A stretch of DNA of 64,000 nt from Asterias rubens (Eukaryota; Echinodermata; Asteroidea; Forcipulatida; Asteriidae): positions 16,531,634 through 16,595,633 of the forward strand of contig NC_047065.1 of assembly GCF_902459465.1 (NCBI RefSeq), given 5' to 3'. The notes under the pieces were generated by a model. It saw nothing but the letters and a program-made list of their open reading frames with translations. It had not been told where the DNA came from and made no database searches. The first letter of the stretch is position 1, and each line of letters starts with the position of its first letter. Below, in pieces: positions 49,138-61,500 of this stretch. A program made the position numbers and the translations under genes.

Positions 49138-50150
49138 AATACAATAATTGGTTAACTTGGGGATTATTGGGTTTATAAGCATAAAGAAGTAATGCACTTT
49201 GCAAAATAAAACAGCATTATTTTGTGCAGGTGATGGTGGTTGTTTACAACTGTGGTGTAAAGACAGCTAGTCAAGCACATTATTTAATGGTTTTAATTTG
49301 TTCATTTCAAAAGATGTACAATCCTTTGAGTTACAGTCAAGATGTGGAGAACATTATTTTGATTAAAAGTGGGCAATGTTTCGAAATAATATGATTTGTG
49401 TCCAGCTATGGTAATTTGCCTTATTATGAGTTGACCATTTTTGATGATTTCAGTGGTATCCTGCCTGACTTAATGTTAAGGAACTCTGTGCTGCTGTATT
49501 ATCTTCATGCTATGTTTCTTGTCATTATTATTCGTTCATGTATTGCTCAATATTTAAATTTGCAAATGCAAATTTGCTGGTATATTTTCTGTGCGATAAT
49601 AGTTGTAACTTATCTTCAAGATGGCAAATCCGACCTTTTTACGATGTAACATGGCCTGGTTGTTTTTCTAAGGGTGATCTGTAACCAGATAGGCAGTTAA
49701 ATTGATTACCCACTTGACTCTTCGAGTGATATTGCTTGGTGCCGAGTTTGATGGTTAAAAATGCCGATGCCGAGTGGTCGCCGAGTTTGTAAGGTGCCGA
49801 GTTTGCATGCAGGTGCCTAGTTTACGAGGTGCCAAAGTGTCCGACTGTCCGGTATTCGTTATAACGCATGGCGCTGGCAATGTAGCCGTAGCTATGGGTG
49901 ACATAGCGTCATCTACACTGCCATTATTTTGATGTTAAACAATGGAACATGGCAAGGGTTGGCCTACCCGCCGCGCACAACTCTCAAAACATCTTTTTAT
50001 CCCACACCCGCATCTTTTTAAAATAAAAACATAACAAAATAACCAATGTCAATCACTGTCCTGCTCTAACTGCGCATGCTCAGCAGCGGATACTTCATGG
50101 CACGACTCCTTGAAGAAGATGAAACCACAAGTTTCTTATCCGCTCAGTCA
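49138..50150. other. Intergenic, no gene recognised
   Basis: Contains several copies of GGTGCCGAGTTTG at 49740-49845 and a diverged CATGGCG...GTCATCTACACTGCC segment at about 49868-49945 that resembles 55650-55720. No coding region is supported. Confidence 0.45.
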
Positions 50151-50323
50151 GTAGTCTAGGTTCCTAGACCATTGGTGTTGCGTGGTCACACACAACCAAC
50201 GTTCCGATTATGCACGGCAAAAACTGTACACGCTTGTAATGAACGAACGCTAGCGGGCGCTCTGTTTCTCTGATTTCCGGATCTCTACATGTCCTGTGCT
50301 CACCAAGGTCTAGGACATTTGCA
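50151..50323 (-). repeat. Left arm of a long inverted repeat
   Basis: Reverse complement of 52325-52492, close to identical apart from about 15 extra bases near 50277-50292. The other arm ends 27 bp before the P450-B start codon. Confidence 0.88.
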
Positions 50324-51140
50324 AATTGAAAGCGTGGCCAGACTATGCAAATGAATCGATTATTCATATCACGTGACGGGTTGAAGATGACTATTCAAAC
50401 TAGACCGAGTCAAAGGTCAATGTGATCGGCGCGCTATTTTTAATAATCTTTACTCAAAGAGTAATTCCGTGGTCATTATAGGCCTATTAAAAGGAAAACA
50501 GTGAAATTTTAAGTATAGACTACCTATTCAGATTATGGATACGTGACGATTTGAAATCGTAAATAATGGTCAAAAATCGAACGTAAGATTAGCATTCAGA
50601 GAGTCCGTGTAACGGACGCTTGTATGGCCCCACGGCGTGGAGCAATCGGAACGTGAAATAAGCCTTGTGGAATATCATGTACCGCCTATGCCGTGTCTCG
50701 TGGGGGTTGGAGGTGTTAAATCCCGGGCGCTATGAACTCCCAGCTTGCGGGTGTCGACTCCGTTGTTTCTTATGATCGCAACGTTCCAATATGCTCCATT
50801 TTGTTATGGGTTTCAGGTAATGTTGATGATGTCAAAACGTAGGAAAATCGCATCTACCTCCATGGTTATTGACAGTGTTATTGTGTGAGTAGCTTAAAAA
50901 TATTATGAGAATTTTTTATAAAAGGTTGAAATAAAAATAATGCTAAAACAAAATTCCCTCAAAGCATAATTTTACCAAACAAAGTATTGTTTTTTAATTC
51001 TGTGAATGATGAGTTATTTTTGAGGTAATGATTAAATTGGGCAACTAGTGGAATTTATGACCTGACTATTCGCTTCAAATAACTGGGAGTTGAATAGCAG
51101 TAGTCGCCACCCGACAAGCAATCAAAATTCGCAATTTCTC
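50324..51140. other. Spacer of the inverted repeat, no gene recognised
   Basis: Near the left arm lie ATGCAAAT (50346) and ATCACGTGAC (about 50369), octamer-like and E-box-like words. No exon is seen. Confidence 0.4.
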
Positions 51141-51149
51141 ATGAGTTGT

Positions 51150-51880
51150 TCCAAAAGATATTGTTACGACTACATTCCAAAAAATATTACATGGTTACGT
51201 TCCAAGATGCGCAGCTACTCGGCTACGTTTACGTTCAAAGATACGCTTAGGTCTACATTCCTTCAAGTTACACAATAATATCAAAAGGTATGTTTTCAAG
51301 CCCGAGTCAAGCTACGCTTACATTCCAAGATACGCAGCTACGTTTACGTTCCAAGATACGCTTAGGTCTACGTTCCTTCAAGTTACACTATAATATCAAG
51401 TACGCTTTCAAGCCCGAGTCAAGCTATGCTTACGTTCAAAGATACGCAGCTACGTTTATGTTCCAAGATATTACGCTTCAGTCCAAGATATGCTTACGTT
51501 CCAAAAGATGTCAACGTTCCCAGCTACACAGCTACTCAGCTGCGCTTACAGATCTGCTTATGTTCCTTCAAGTTACGCTATAATATCAAAAGGTACGCTT
51601 TCAATCCCATGTCAAGTTACGCTTACGTTCCAAGATACGCAGCTACGAATTACAGTCCAAGATATGCTTACGCTCCAAAAGATACTGTTACGTTTTAAGC
51701 TACGCAGCTACTCAGCTACGCTTATACACTCCAAGATACGTTTAGGTTACGCTACAATAGCAAAAAGTACGCTTTCAATCCCGAGTCAAGCTACGCTTAC
51801 GTTCCAGGATCTGCAGCTACGGTTACGTTTCAAAATACATTCTCACAAAGACGCTTTTGAATCCCTCAAGATTTCCTTCC
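51150..51880. repeat. Degenerate tandem array rich in TACGTTCCAAGATACG
   Basis: About four long units of 115-190 bp, each with TTTCAA(G/T)CCC.(A/T)GTCAAG, ACGCTTACGTTCCAAGATACG and CCTTCAAGTTAC.CTA.AATATC-like words. Within units, shorter TACGTTCCAAGATACG blocks repeat. Confidence 0.75.
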
Positions 51881-51899
51881 CCAAAGATTAAAAAACTGT

Positions 51900-52130
51900 C
51901 ACTGTGAATAACACTACAGGGCCCACCAGTTAATATCTGTTTGGCAGAAAATACTGTACAACATTTCTTTACTATCCAAAAATTTAGGTGGGCACTAGGC
52001 ATAAGTCTACAACATTTCAAATTTAATTAAAAATTGGCTGGTAACCAGTTTCTGCTAAGCAATACTATTTTGTGCTAACTATAAGCAAATTGTTTAGCCA
52101 ATACAGGCTTCATCAGTGTGGGCCCTGGCA
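51900..52130. repeat. GCTTAAGCA-type inverted repeat, diverged
   Basis: Bounded by GGGCCCACCAG and GTGTGGGCCCTGG, with GCTAAGCAATACT and GTGCTAACTATAAGCAAA. Confidence 0.45.
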
Positions 52131-52210
52131 CGTCGGGAGCATAACGCCACGATCGCATTTCAAGCTGCATCATGGCAATGCAGTAGTCTGGATCTGGATA
52201 TTATACACAG

Positions 52211-52270
52211 AAAGGTTTGTGGTGGTACCGCAAACCTTTCTTTATCGTACGCAGCCTCTGATTGGCTCCA
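52211..52270 (+). promoter_or_regulatory. Possible P450-B promoter elements
   Basis: A hairpin GAAAGGTTTG...CAAACCTTTC and an inverted CCAAT box (GATTGGCT at about 52258) lie about 250-300 bp before the P450-B start codon. No TATA box is evident. The assignment is an inference from position. Confidence 0.3.
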
Positions 52271-52324
52271 CCGGAAAGTCGGGGGAAATTTGCCGAAAAA
52301 CAATAAAAAAGTTAAGACCCGTCG

Positions 52325-52492
52325 TTGCGAATGTCCTAGACCTTGGTGAGCACAGGAAATCAGAGAAACAGAGCGCCCGCTAGCGTTCGTTCATTACAAG
52401 CGTGTACAGTTTTTGCCGTGCATAATCGGAACGTTGGTTGTGTGTGACCACGCAACACCAATGGTCTAGGAACCTAGACTACTCAGTCAGTT
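52325..52492 (+). repeat. Right arm of the long inverted repeat, directly before P450-B
   Basis: Complement of 50151-50323. Its sequence would be part of the P450-B promoter or 5' UTR. The upstream region of P450-A has no such sequence. Confidence 0.88.
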
Positions 52493-52518
52493 GCACGAGA
52501 GTACACCAGTGGATCATC

Positions 52519-55500
52519 ATGTCTGTAACTCTTGCCTTGATTGGATTGATTGTTGCTCTACTTGCATGGTAAGAACTATCTTCGCCTTTTTATCAAACAG
52601 TTAAAGACCATGGACACTATTGGTAAATGTCAAAGACCAGTCTTCTCACTAACTGTATCTCACTATAAGCATAAGATAACATGTGAAAATTTGAGCTCAT
52701 TTGGTCGTCGAGGTTGCGAGATACGATGAAAGAAAAACACCAATTTCATACGAAGTTCTGGCTTTTAGATGCTTGATTTCGAGACCTAAAAATCTAATTA
52801 TGAGGTCTCGAAATCAAGATCAAGGAAAATTACTTCTTTCTCGAAAACTCGTTACTTTTGAGGGAGCCGTTTCTCGCAATGTTTCTCGCAATGTTTTGTA
52901 TCAACAATTTCCCATTACTCGTTACAAAGTAAGGTTTTATGCTAATATTTATCAATAGTGTTCACTACCTATAATTATATTTTGTGTCGAGCAGTTCTCT
53001 ATTAATTTGTTTTTCCTTCGATTTTAAAACTTACCAAATTAGTACACCCTTTTCTTTCAAACATTTCTGTATACGGTTAACGTATACTTTGTAGGTTGAA
53101 TTTCAGCAACATTTCGTCCCAAAGGAAGCTGGAGTTGCGTTGTCTCGAGAGGGGTGGGGATGGGGGAGGGAGTGCCTGATGAGGATTGAATTGTCTAGTT
53201 GTCTTAAAGGCAGTGGACACTATTGGTAATTGTCAAAGACCATTCTTCACAGTTGGTGTATCTCAACATATGCATAAAATAACAAACCTCAATGTAGCTC
53301 AATCGGTCTTTGAAGTTGCGAGATAATAATGAAAGAAAAATAACCCTTGTCACACGAAGTTGTGTGCATATAGATGGTTGATTTCGAGACCTCAAGTTCT
53401 AAATCAATTTCGAGGAAAACTATTTTTTCTCAAAAACTATGACACTTCAGAGGGAGCTGTTTCTCACAATGTTTTATACCATAAACCTTTACCCATTACT
53501 CATTACAAAGTAATGTTTTATGGCAATAATTATTTTGAGTAATTACCATACCAATAGTGTCCACTACCTTTAAAATCAACAAGTGATACTAATTGATTAA
53601 TTCCAACAGCTTTCATCTGAAATGTTGTGATGACTGGTCTTTGACATTTCCCAATAGTGTCCAGTGTCTGTAAGGAGGCTTATTTTTTTATTTATTTTTA
53701 CATCATTAAGAAAAAGATAAAAGTTGAAATATAAAATTACTTAAATTTGCTCCTCTTCCCGTGTGTTGGTTGTATAATTTGTACTCGTCCATACTATAAT
53801 CCCATAACCTGTTTGAAGATCGTATAGCTTTATAACAGCTGATGTATTGACAGTATTCCTCTTATCGAATGCAGTCCTCCGCAAATGATATCATGTTTGT
53901 ATGTGAAAATAATAACGGCTTTATTTTCTGTCTTACACCTTTTTGTCCTGTGGTTAAAGGCAGTGGACACTATTGGTAATTACTCAAAATAATTATTAGC
54001 ATAAAACCTTACTTGGTAACGAGTAACGGGGAGAGATTGTGATAGTATCAAACATTGTTTTCGAGAAAGAAGTAATTTTCCTCGAATTTGATTACGAGAG
54101 CGCAGATTTAGAACTTGAGGTCTCGAAATCAAGCATCTGAAAGCACACAACTTCGTGTGACAGGGATGTTTTTTTCTTTCATTAATATCTCGCAACTCCG
54201 ACGCCCAATTGAGCTCAAGTTTTCACAGGTTTGTTAACTTTGTTAACAATTACCAATAGTGTCCTAGGTCTTTAATGGCTGTCTGGTTTTTTTTCTTTCT
54301 GGACGCCTTTGGTAATTGTCAAATACCAATATTTCTGTACGGGATAGCCACATCAGGCGTTTGTACAGTAATTTACAGATGCAGATGCAGATAACCTTGT
54401 TGGTACATCCCAGCCTATGCATAAAATAACAAACCCTGGAAAACTTGGAGTCAAATTGGTCATCAAAGCTGTAAGAGAATAATTAAAAAAAAATCACCTT
54501 GTTGCATTAGTGTGTTTTATGCTGCCTCAAAAGACTTCGGGCCTGAAGTTTTTAAACATTAATTTGAGCGAGAAAGAACATTCCCCCCCCCCAAAAAACC
54601 TACTTTACTTCAGAGGGAGCCGTTTCTCACAATATCTATCAACACTATCAGTACTATCAACAGCTCTCCATTGCTCGTTACCGAGTAAAAGTTTATGCTA
54701 ACAGGTATTTTGAGTAATTACAAATAGTGTCCCTCAGTGCCTTTAATGTTGTCCATGTTTTGGAGGGGAAAGGGGCCTTTTCCAAACCACGATTTCTGCT
54801 CCAGTCAGGCTTCGACTAAACCAGTAGCATCAAAAACAAAATCAAACCGTAGATTCTTATTTATTTTGTTTCTTGTTTGTTCTTTCTTTTGCCAACCTGC
54901 ATTTTATTTGTACTAGAAAGTTGGACGAACCTGTGTGTCATTAAATTTTTGTTGGAAAGTTTGACGAACCTGAGTGTGTCATTAATTTTTGTACTGGTAA
55001 TTTTGCTCTTCAGTCAGGCTTCGACTAAACCAGTTAACAAGAAAAAAAAACACCCCAAAACCCCAGATTTCTATGTCATTAATTTCTGTACTGGTAATTT
55101 GTCCTGCTTTTATGGCATTTTCTTGGCAAGGAATATTATGAGCATGAACTCGTATATATAGTACATTAATGCACAACCTGCATTTATGTAGACATCCCGC
55201 TGTTTGTACTGGTAGGCCGTATCCGAATTGGCCGCGGTATAGCTACGGCTGCTGTTGTTGTGAAAGGTCTACCTTTTTATCAGGGCCGTCGTGGCTTGGA
55301 GAGCCACAATCCCAAGCGACTGGAACGGGACACTACGCACGCGAGTGGCAAAGCCACAAGGGCCTTTTGTTTCCGATTTTGAATGTTTTTTTCCCTGTGA
55401 TAATCTTGATTTTTGCTGCTCAAATATTGTAGCAATATTCCAAACCATTTATAAACGACCGTGCTGGTCAGCGGTTCAGCATACATGAACAAGTTAATGC

Positions 55501-58500
55501 AAATTTAACAAATATATGCAATTATTGGTATGCAATTTTGAGAATATTAAGAACAAACAGCAACTGGTGTTCCAGTCGCTATGATCGCGTCTCCCCGAGC
55601 CATGCGAGGGCCGTTACAAAAATCTCGCTAAGGACGTCTTTAAACGCATGGCGATGGCATGGCGATAGACTATGGATTGCCCAAAGCGTCATCTTACTGC
55701 CATATTTCACGATTATAAACAATGGACCCGCTGTGCGCAATTAATCCCTATCAAAGATATTTTCATGGTAAAGCCATCTTGAATTTGTCCCATTGATATC
55801 AATGTTACCAAACCGAGGCTGGAAGTACAAAATAGTCTGGTTCCTATTTGCAAAATGATTATTAGCATTCAGTTAAGGAGAATGGACGAAGAGTGTAGAT
55901 TCGTGAACAGAATGTACAAGCCGAAGGCGAGTTTATTGTATTTACGAATGTACACTTTAGAATCTATTCTCTGACTTACACTATTTTCCCCATTTGTTGT
56001 AATAGTTTCAATGGAGGTTGTTTCTACATTACATTCGTCATGAGTGAGTGGTTAAATATCATCCAATTCAAGTTATGGTGGTTAAGTCATCAGAGTGTGG
56101 TTTCGAAACCCGGTCGTGACATACTGTAGGACTATTTGCTTCTCTTAACCCCGGGGGGGGGGGGGGTATGGGGGGGGGGGGTATGGATTCTTGTGATGGT
56201 AGAGGTATAGGCTGATAATACTGTGTATGAAAAACCATTTGGAGCACTACGGTTGCCCAGGTTGTATACTCCCCAGGGAGCTGAGAAAGATTAAAGGGAT
56301 GTTTTGGCACCAATGACCAGGGGTCGATTTCACAAAGAGTTAGGACTACTCCTAACTTAGGACTAGTCGTAGGCGATATCAAAAACGTATGGCTAGTCCT
56401 AAGTTAGGACCCGTAACTCGTCCTAACTCGAGATAAGACTAGTCTTAACTCTTTGTGAAATCCACCCCTGGGCATGTCCAAACGCATTGACACGGATGAT
56501 GTGAAATGCGCTATATAAAAATGTGTTATTAATATTACACACTCACATGAGATGCACACGTTGATACTTGCGGGTAGTTGTTACTTCAACCACACATCCT
56601 CTACCTCCGGTCGTAAAAGCAATGCAGATACATTCTGACTCTATAAAACTTCCGGGTCAGCAGACCCGGATTCTGGATCCTAGGGGGGGGGGGGCTTGAC
56701 CCATATGTGGATTTACAGTAAACCCGTAAACCCAGTGCGGCAGGAGGAACTGTCCCCCTCTGTCTCAATATAAATATTGTCAATTATTTTTTTGGTTTTT
56801 CAGGAGCACATACAAGAGAAGGACTTTCTTCAAGACGATTGGTCTTTCGGGCCCACCACCTCTTCCATTGTTTGGTAACATCTTAGCTTATGGAGGGGTA
56901 AGGTTTTTTTTAGCTCTTCTTTTTGCTCTTCACGTCAGAAAACAATAAATATTTTAAAACTATTTATCAGACAATTTATCAGGCATCATTACAGCACGCA
57001 ATACAATTACACCAAAACATGCCGAGTACAACAATAATTTTTAGCAAAATTTACACACAAAAAAAGACATGGGGGAAAAATGTCAGACATAAAATCACTG
57101 AACAGGAAAAACAGACCTAGAAATGATCGACATAAAGACAGACAACATACATGTCGACGCACCACTGAAACAGATGCACGCCTGATGGGTTGCCTATAAA
57201 AAGCTTGGAGCTTATCGAGAGGCTTTCCCACTGCACCCGTTCTGCCGAGAAGTCACATACATGTACAAACATAAATCAACCAGGAACATTAATTACAACA
57301 CTTCAATCATAACTGATACACATATTTGTTACACTTCTGGTTGAATATTTAGCTGGTTTGTAAACAACGATAAGTATAACGTTGTTTTCTTTTCTTCATT
57401 TTAATCATCCTGCAATGAGTTATGGGATTTTTAAACCGTTGCCTCAAATGGCGAGCCGACATTATTCGCACTGATTTCCAGCTTAATAGGCCGTGTCCAA
57501 ATTGGCGGCTACAACTACATACGGCTACGACCTTTGCCAAGAATGTTGCTAAGTACGTCCTCACCTCATGATGACGCAGACATTTAATAGCAGAAGCCGT
57601 AGCTGTAGCCGCCAATCGGACACGGCCTTTCCATACAGACAGTCGTCAACTGAAATGAATTCAAGACGAAAAGTTCGCCGTCATGTCACGTTGCGTTACG
57701 AGTATAAGATAGTAACGTCTTGGACCAAGACTAGGGCCCTTTTCGAAACCACTTCGGCTTTGGATTCGGCTTCAGGCTCCATCCTCTCGTCTGAAGCACT
57801 GAGCGCGTACGCAAAGCACGCACAACCACCGGGCCAAGCTAGCCTGAGCCGAATCCAAAGCCAAAGCCGTGGTTTCGAAAAGGGTATAAGTTCCAGAGGG
57901 GGGGGGGGGGGGGCTTGAATCATCTCCGGGTCATGCTGACACAGTTAAAGATTTAAAAATGGGCTTCTGACACAGAATTTAAGTCAAGACCAAAGAGACC
58001 TGGATTTGGGTGAATTTTGAACAGGAAGCGTAGTGGTAAAACCCTGACCAGCATTTTTCTGTTCACAATTATTAAGGTACAATAAGCGTTGTTCTTTGCC
58101 TTTCTTTTGTTTTCTTCTTATACGTTTTTTCTATGTGTTTTTATTGCATTTTTGTGTTATATCTTGGAACCAGGGAATGCACGAAGCACATCAGGCATGG
58201 AGAAACAAATATGGCAAAGTATACGGGTAAGATTTTACTTAACCTGTGACTGTTCATGTTTGAAATACACTCCGCAAATTAAGTGTTCAAACATTATCTT
58301 TGTATGTTGTAATAGTCTCATCTTTTGTTTCTGTGTAATGTTTTAAGGTAAATAATATGTCAAACAATCTATATTCAAGTTTGCATTACATTTTGTGTGC
58401 ACGATTTTTTTCTTCTCCAAAGTGAAAAGAAATGTCGCAACTAAACCATTCAGTCGCGTGACTGTGGTGGGGTGTGCTCGTAACTTTGTGTACATTTTGA

Positions 58501-61500
58501 ATATAACGAGCACTGTATTACAGCTGGGAAAGCTGACTCAAACTGAGGAAACCTTAAAAAGTGACTTTGTTTTGTTCATTCATTAAATACACCGATGGAC
58601 ACGTTTATTTGTTAATTGTAAATAGACCCACTTGGTGTGTCCCAACATGCATAAAGTACCAAACCGGTGACATTTTGGCTCAATATTGGTCTCTGAAGTT
58701 GCAAGAAAAAAAAAATGAAAGAAAAAACACAAAAGAAATTGTTGCAAATTTTTGTGTGGATTCAAATTCAAAATAAAAGGCTTATGCTGAAGCTTATTGA
58801 GTGAGAAGTTATTTGTTTTTCTCAAACTACGTTACTTCAGAGGGAGCAGTTTCTAACAATGTTTTATACCATCAACAGCTCTCTATTACTCACAAGTAAG
58901 TTTGCTAACAGTTATTTTGCCTTTTAGTACCAATAATGTATTTTCATTGACAGTGTGTTTGAGGGGGCACGAAAGGCCATCATTACCTCTGACCTTGACA
59001 TGCTTGAGGAAGTCCTTGTCAAAAAATTCAACAATTTCTGCGACCGTCAAGTGAGTATTTATCCATCTGAGTTCATACCGAAACAGTATATTATTTAACC
59101 ACAAAACATTTAATTGAACAATTCATTATCAGCTTTCAAACTCCCAGCGTTTCGTATGAAACAACGCATTACGTCAAGTGCATTTCACATGTTAGCAGGG
59201 AATATTAGAAGGTTTAGCTGCACGTTCCGCGTGAACGTGAACGTGAACGTGAACGTGAACGTCAACAAATTGTGTCGTTAAAATCTCACGTTTTATACGT
59301 GAAGTTACAATTTTTCACGACAGGTACGTAAGTGTGCGCAGACGTCATACGTGAGCATGCAATAAGCCCAAAGTGACGACGTCACACAGAAACAAAACAA
59401 TTTTTTTGACGTTCACGTTCGAGTGCTCGTGCAGCTAAACCTCGCTTGTGCGCGTGCGTGCATACTCCACGTAACTAGGCATTCGGGGTGGTTTAGCTGC
59501 ACGTTACGAGAGTCAAAAACGTGAACGTGAACGTCACAGTGAGTTTTGCTGTAAAAGTTACCACTTTCACGTCTGTGCGGCACTTAAATGTAGCCCGAGC
59601 CCTAAATGTAGCCTGACCTAAATGTAGTCCCAAACATGTACCTAGATGTAGGTCCGGGCTACATCTAGGTACATGTTTGGGGCTACATCTAGGTACATGT
59701 TTGGGACTACATTTAGGTCAGGTTACATTTAGGGCTCGGGCTACATTTAAGTGCCGCACGCACGTCCATAAGCTCAAAGTGGTGACGTCACCAAGAAACG
59801 ACACAATTTTCTGACGTTCATGTTCACGTATTTGCTCGCGTCACACGCAGCTTAACCTCGCTACATTCGGCACTTGGCCCGCAAGTGAAGACTGGCGATG
59901 GTAGGTACAGAGTTCGGCGGTAGACATAGCCATGGTTATGGGCCCTGTTCATTGCTGGTTTCTTTTATCCCAAAAAGATATTTCCTCTGCGACCGGACCT
60001 CCTCAGTAATGATCTACTCGGTCTAAAGGGTGATCGATGGAAGTTAATGCGGAGTACCATTGCACCAACATTCAGCAACAGCAAGATGCGCAAGGTAAGC
60101 CATTAATCGTACATTGAACTCCCACAAATGAAAGATGACATTATAGTGGATGACGGACATTCACATAATGTGTTTGTACAGCAAAAATATCAATGTTGCT
60201 TTTTATATATTGGATACTTGATATTGGACATTCCCATGGGTTTGTACAGTAAATATCGAACAAACTTAAATGTCATACATGAAAGGTGTTATAAAGTGTT
60301 CATCTTGAAATAGCAAACATCTATAAAAAATATTGCTATAACGAGCGATTACTTCTTAGTTTTTGTTTGTTGGTTTTGGCCCCTTTTTTTTGGGGGGGGG
60401 GAGGTTTTTTTTTTTTTTTTTTCACGATTTGTTAAGAACGCTTTTCTAACGAGTGCTTTTTGAAACACTTTCTTTAGGGGTCCACAGAACAATACTGGAT
60501 ACTAGTTCGTATTTGTTCCTGTTTTCAGTGGCCAGCAAAACGCATCATTCTCTGCCTGATTTTTTTGAGAGCTTGTCCATGGGTTCCATTCTTTTAGATG
60601 GTAGTTTGTATCCTTTTGAGTGATTTTTCACTCTGTCCTGGAGTGAAACTCCTCTATAAAGAGTGCAATAACCACCACTCTAGTTAAAGGATTTGGGTAC
60701 TTTTTCAAAATGTCCATAGACTTACATTAAACTTACAAGGTTTGAAGATAATGATAGTTGAAAGCTTCCCTTCAAATATTACTTACTGAGGTGTTGTAGT
60801 TTTTGAGAAATGAATAAAACAAAGTCATGAAAATACCTTTGTAAATGATTAAAATAATTTTCGTCTCATGAGACGAAAATTATATTCATGACATTGTTTT
60901 ACTCATTTCCCAAAAACTACCGCACCTCAGCACGTAATATTTACAGGGAAGCCTTCTACTGTCATTATCTTCAAACTGTGTAAGTTTAGTGTAAATCTGT
61001 GGACATTGTGTTTTTTGTCCTACACAAGTTACATAGACCCTTTAAAGAGCCATTTGAGGGACAACTGGAAAGTGGTGGTGTTCACTCTTTTTCATTTAGA
61101 GGGATCAGTACAAAATAAAACACCACCTTTTTCTCCAATCAATGTTTCTTCATGTGGCTTCAGAATCCGTTATATTCTTTGGATTAGTACATTTCTATTT
61201 ATTATTGTAGTCATTTACTTATTTTGTTTATTTTTTGTTTATTTTACATTCTTAAAGATGGCGGATTTGGTCAATGACCGTGCTGATCTATTTATTAAAA
61301 ATGTTCAGACACTCATTGACGATGGCAAAGGCGAAATGGAGGTGTCAAAGTAAGTTTGAGCAAGGATAGTCTTACAAGTTATGTAGGGCCTACAACTCAG
61401 CTATTTGGGGTCGTTTGTTGGTTTGTTTACAATAAAAGCAGCTTTCAGAATTGTCAATCTTGAAACCGTGGTGTATAGTCTCAACGTTCCTTTAAATAGC

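Noticed and set aside
51150..51880. A CRISPR-like array.
   Set aside because: The repeats are degenerate and of unequal length without uniform spacers, and the context is animal nuclear DNA.
57568..57923. Overlapping ORFs on both strands around 57.6-57.9 kb.
   Set aside because: They lie across two small inverted-repeat elements and a G run inside a P450-B intron. No domain or splice support was seen.
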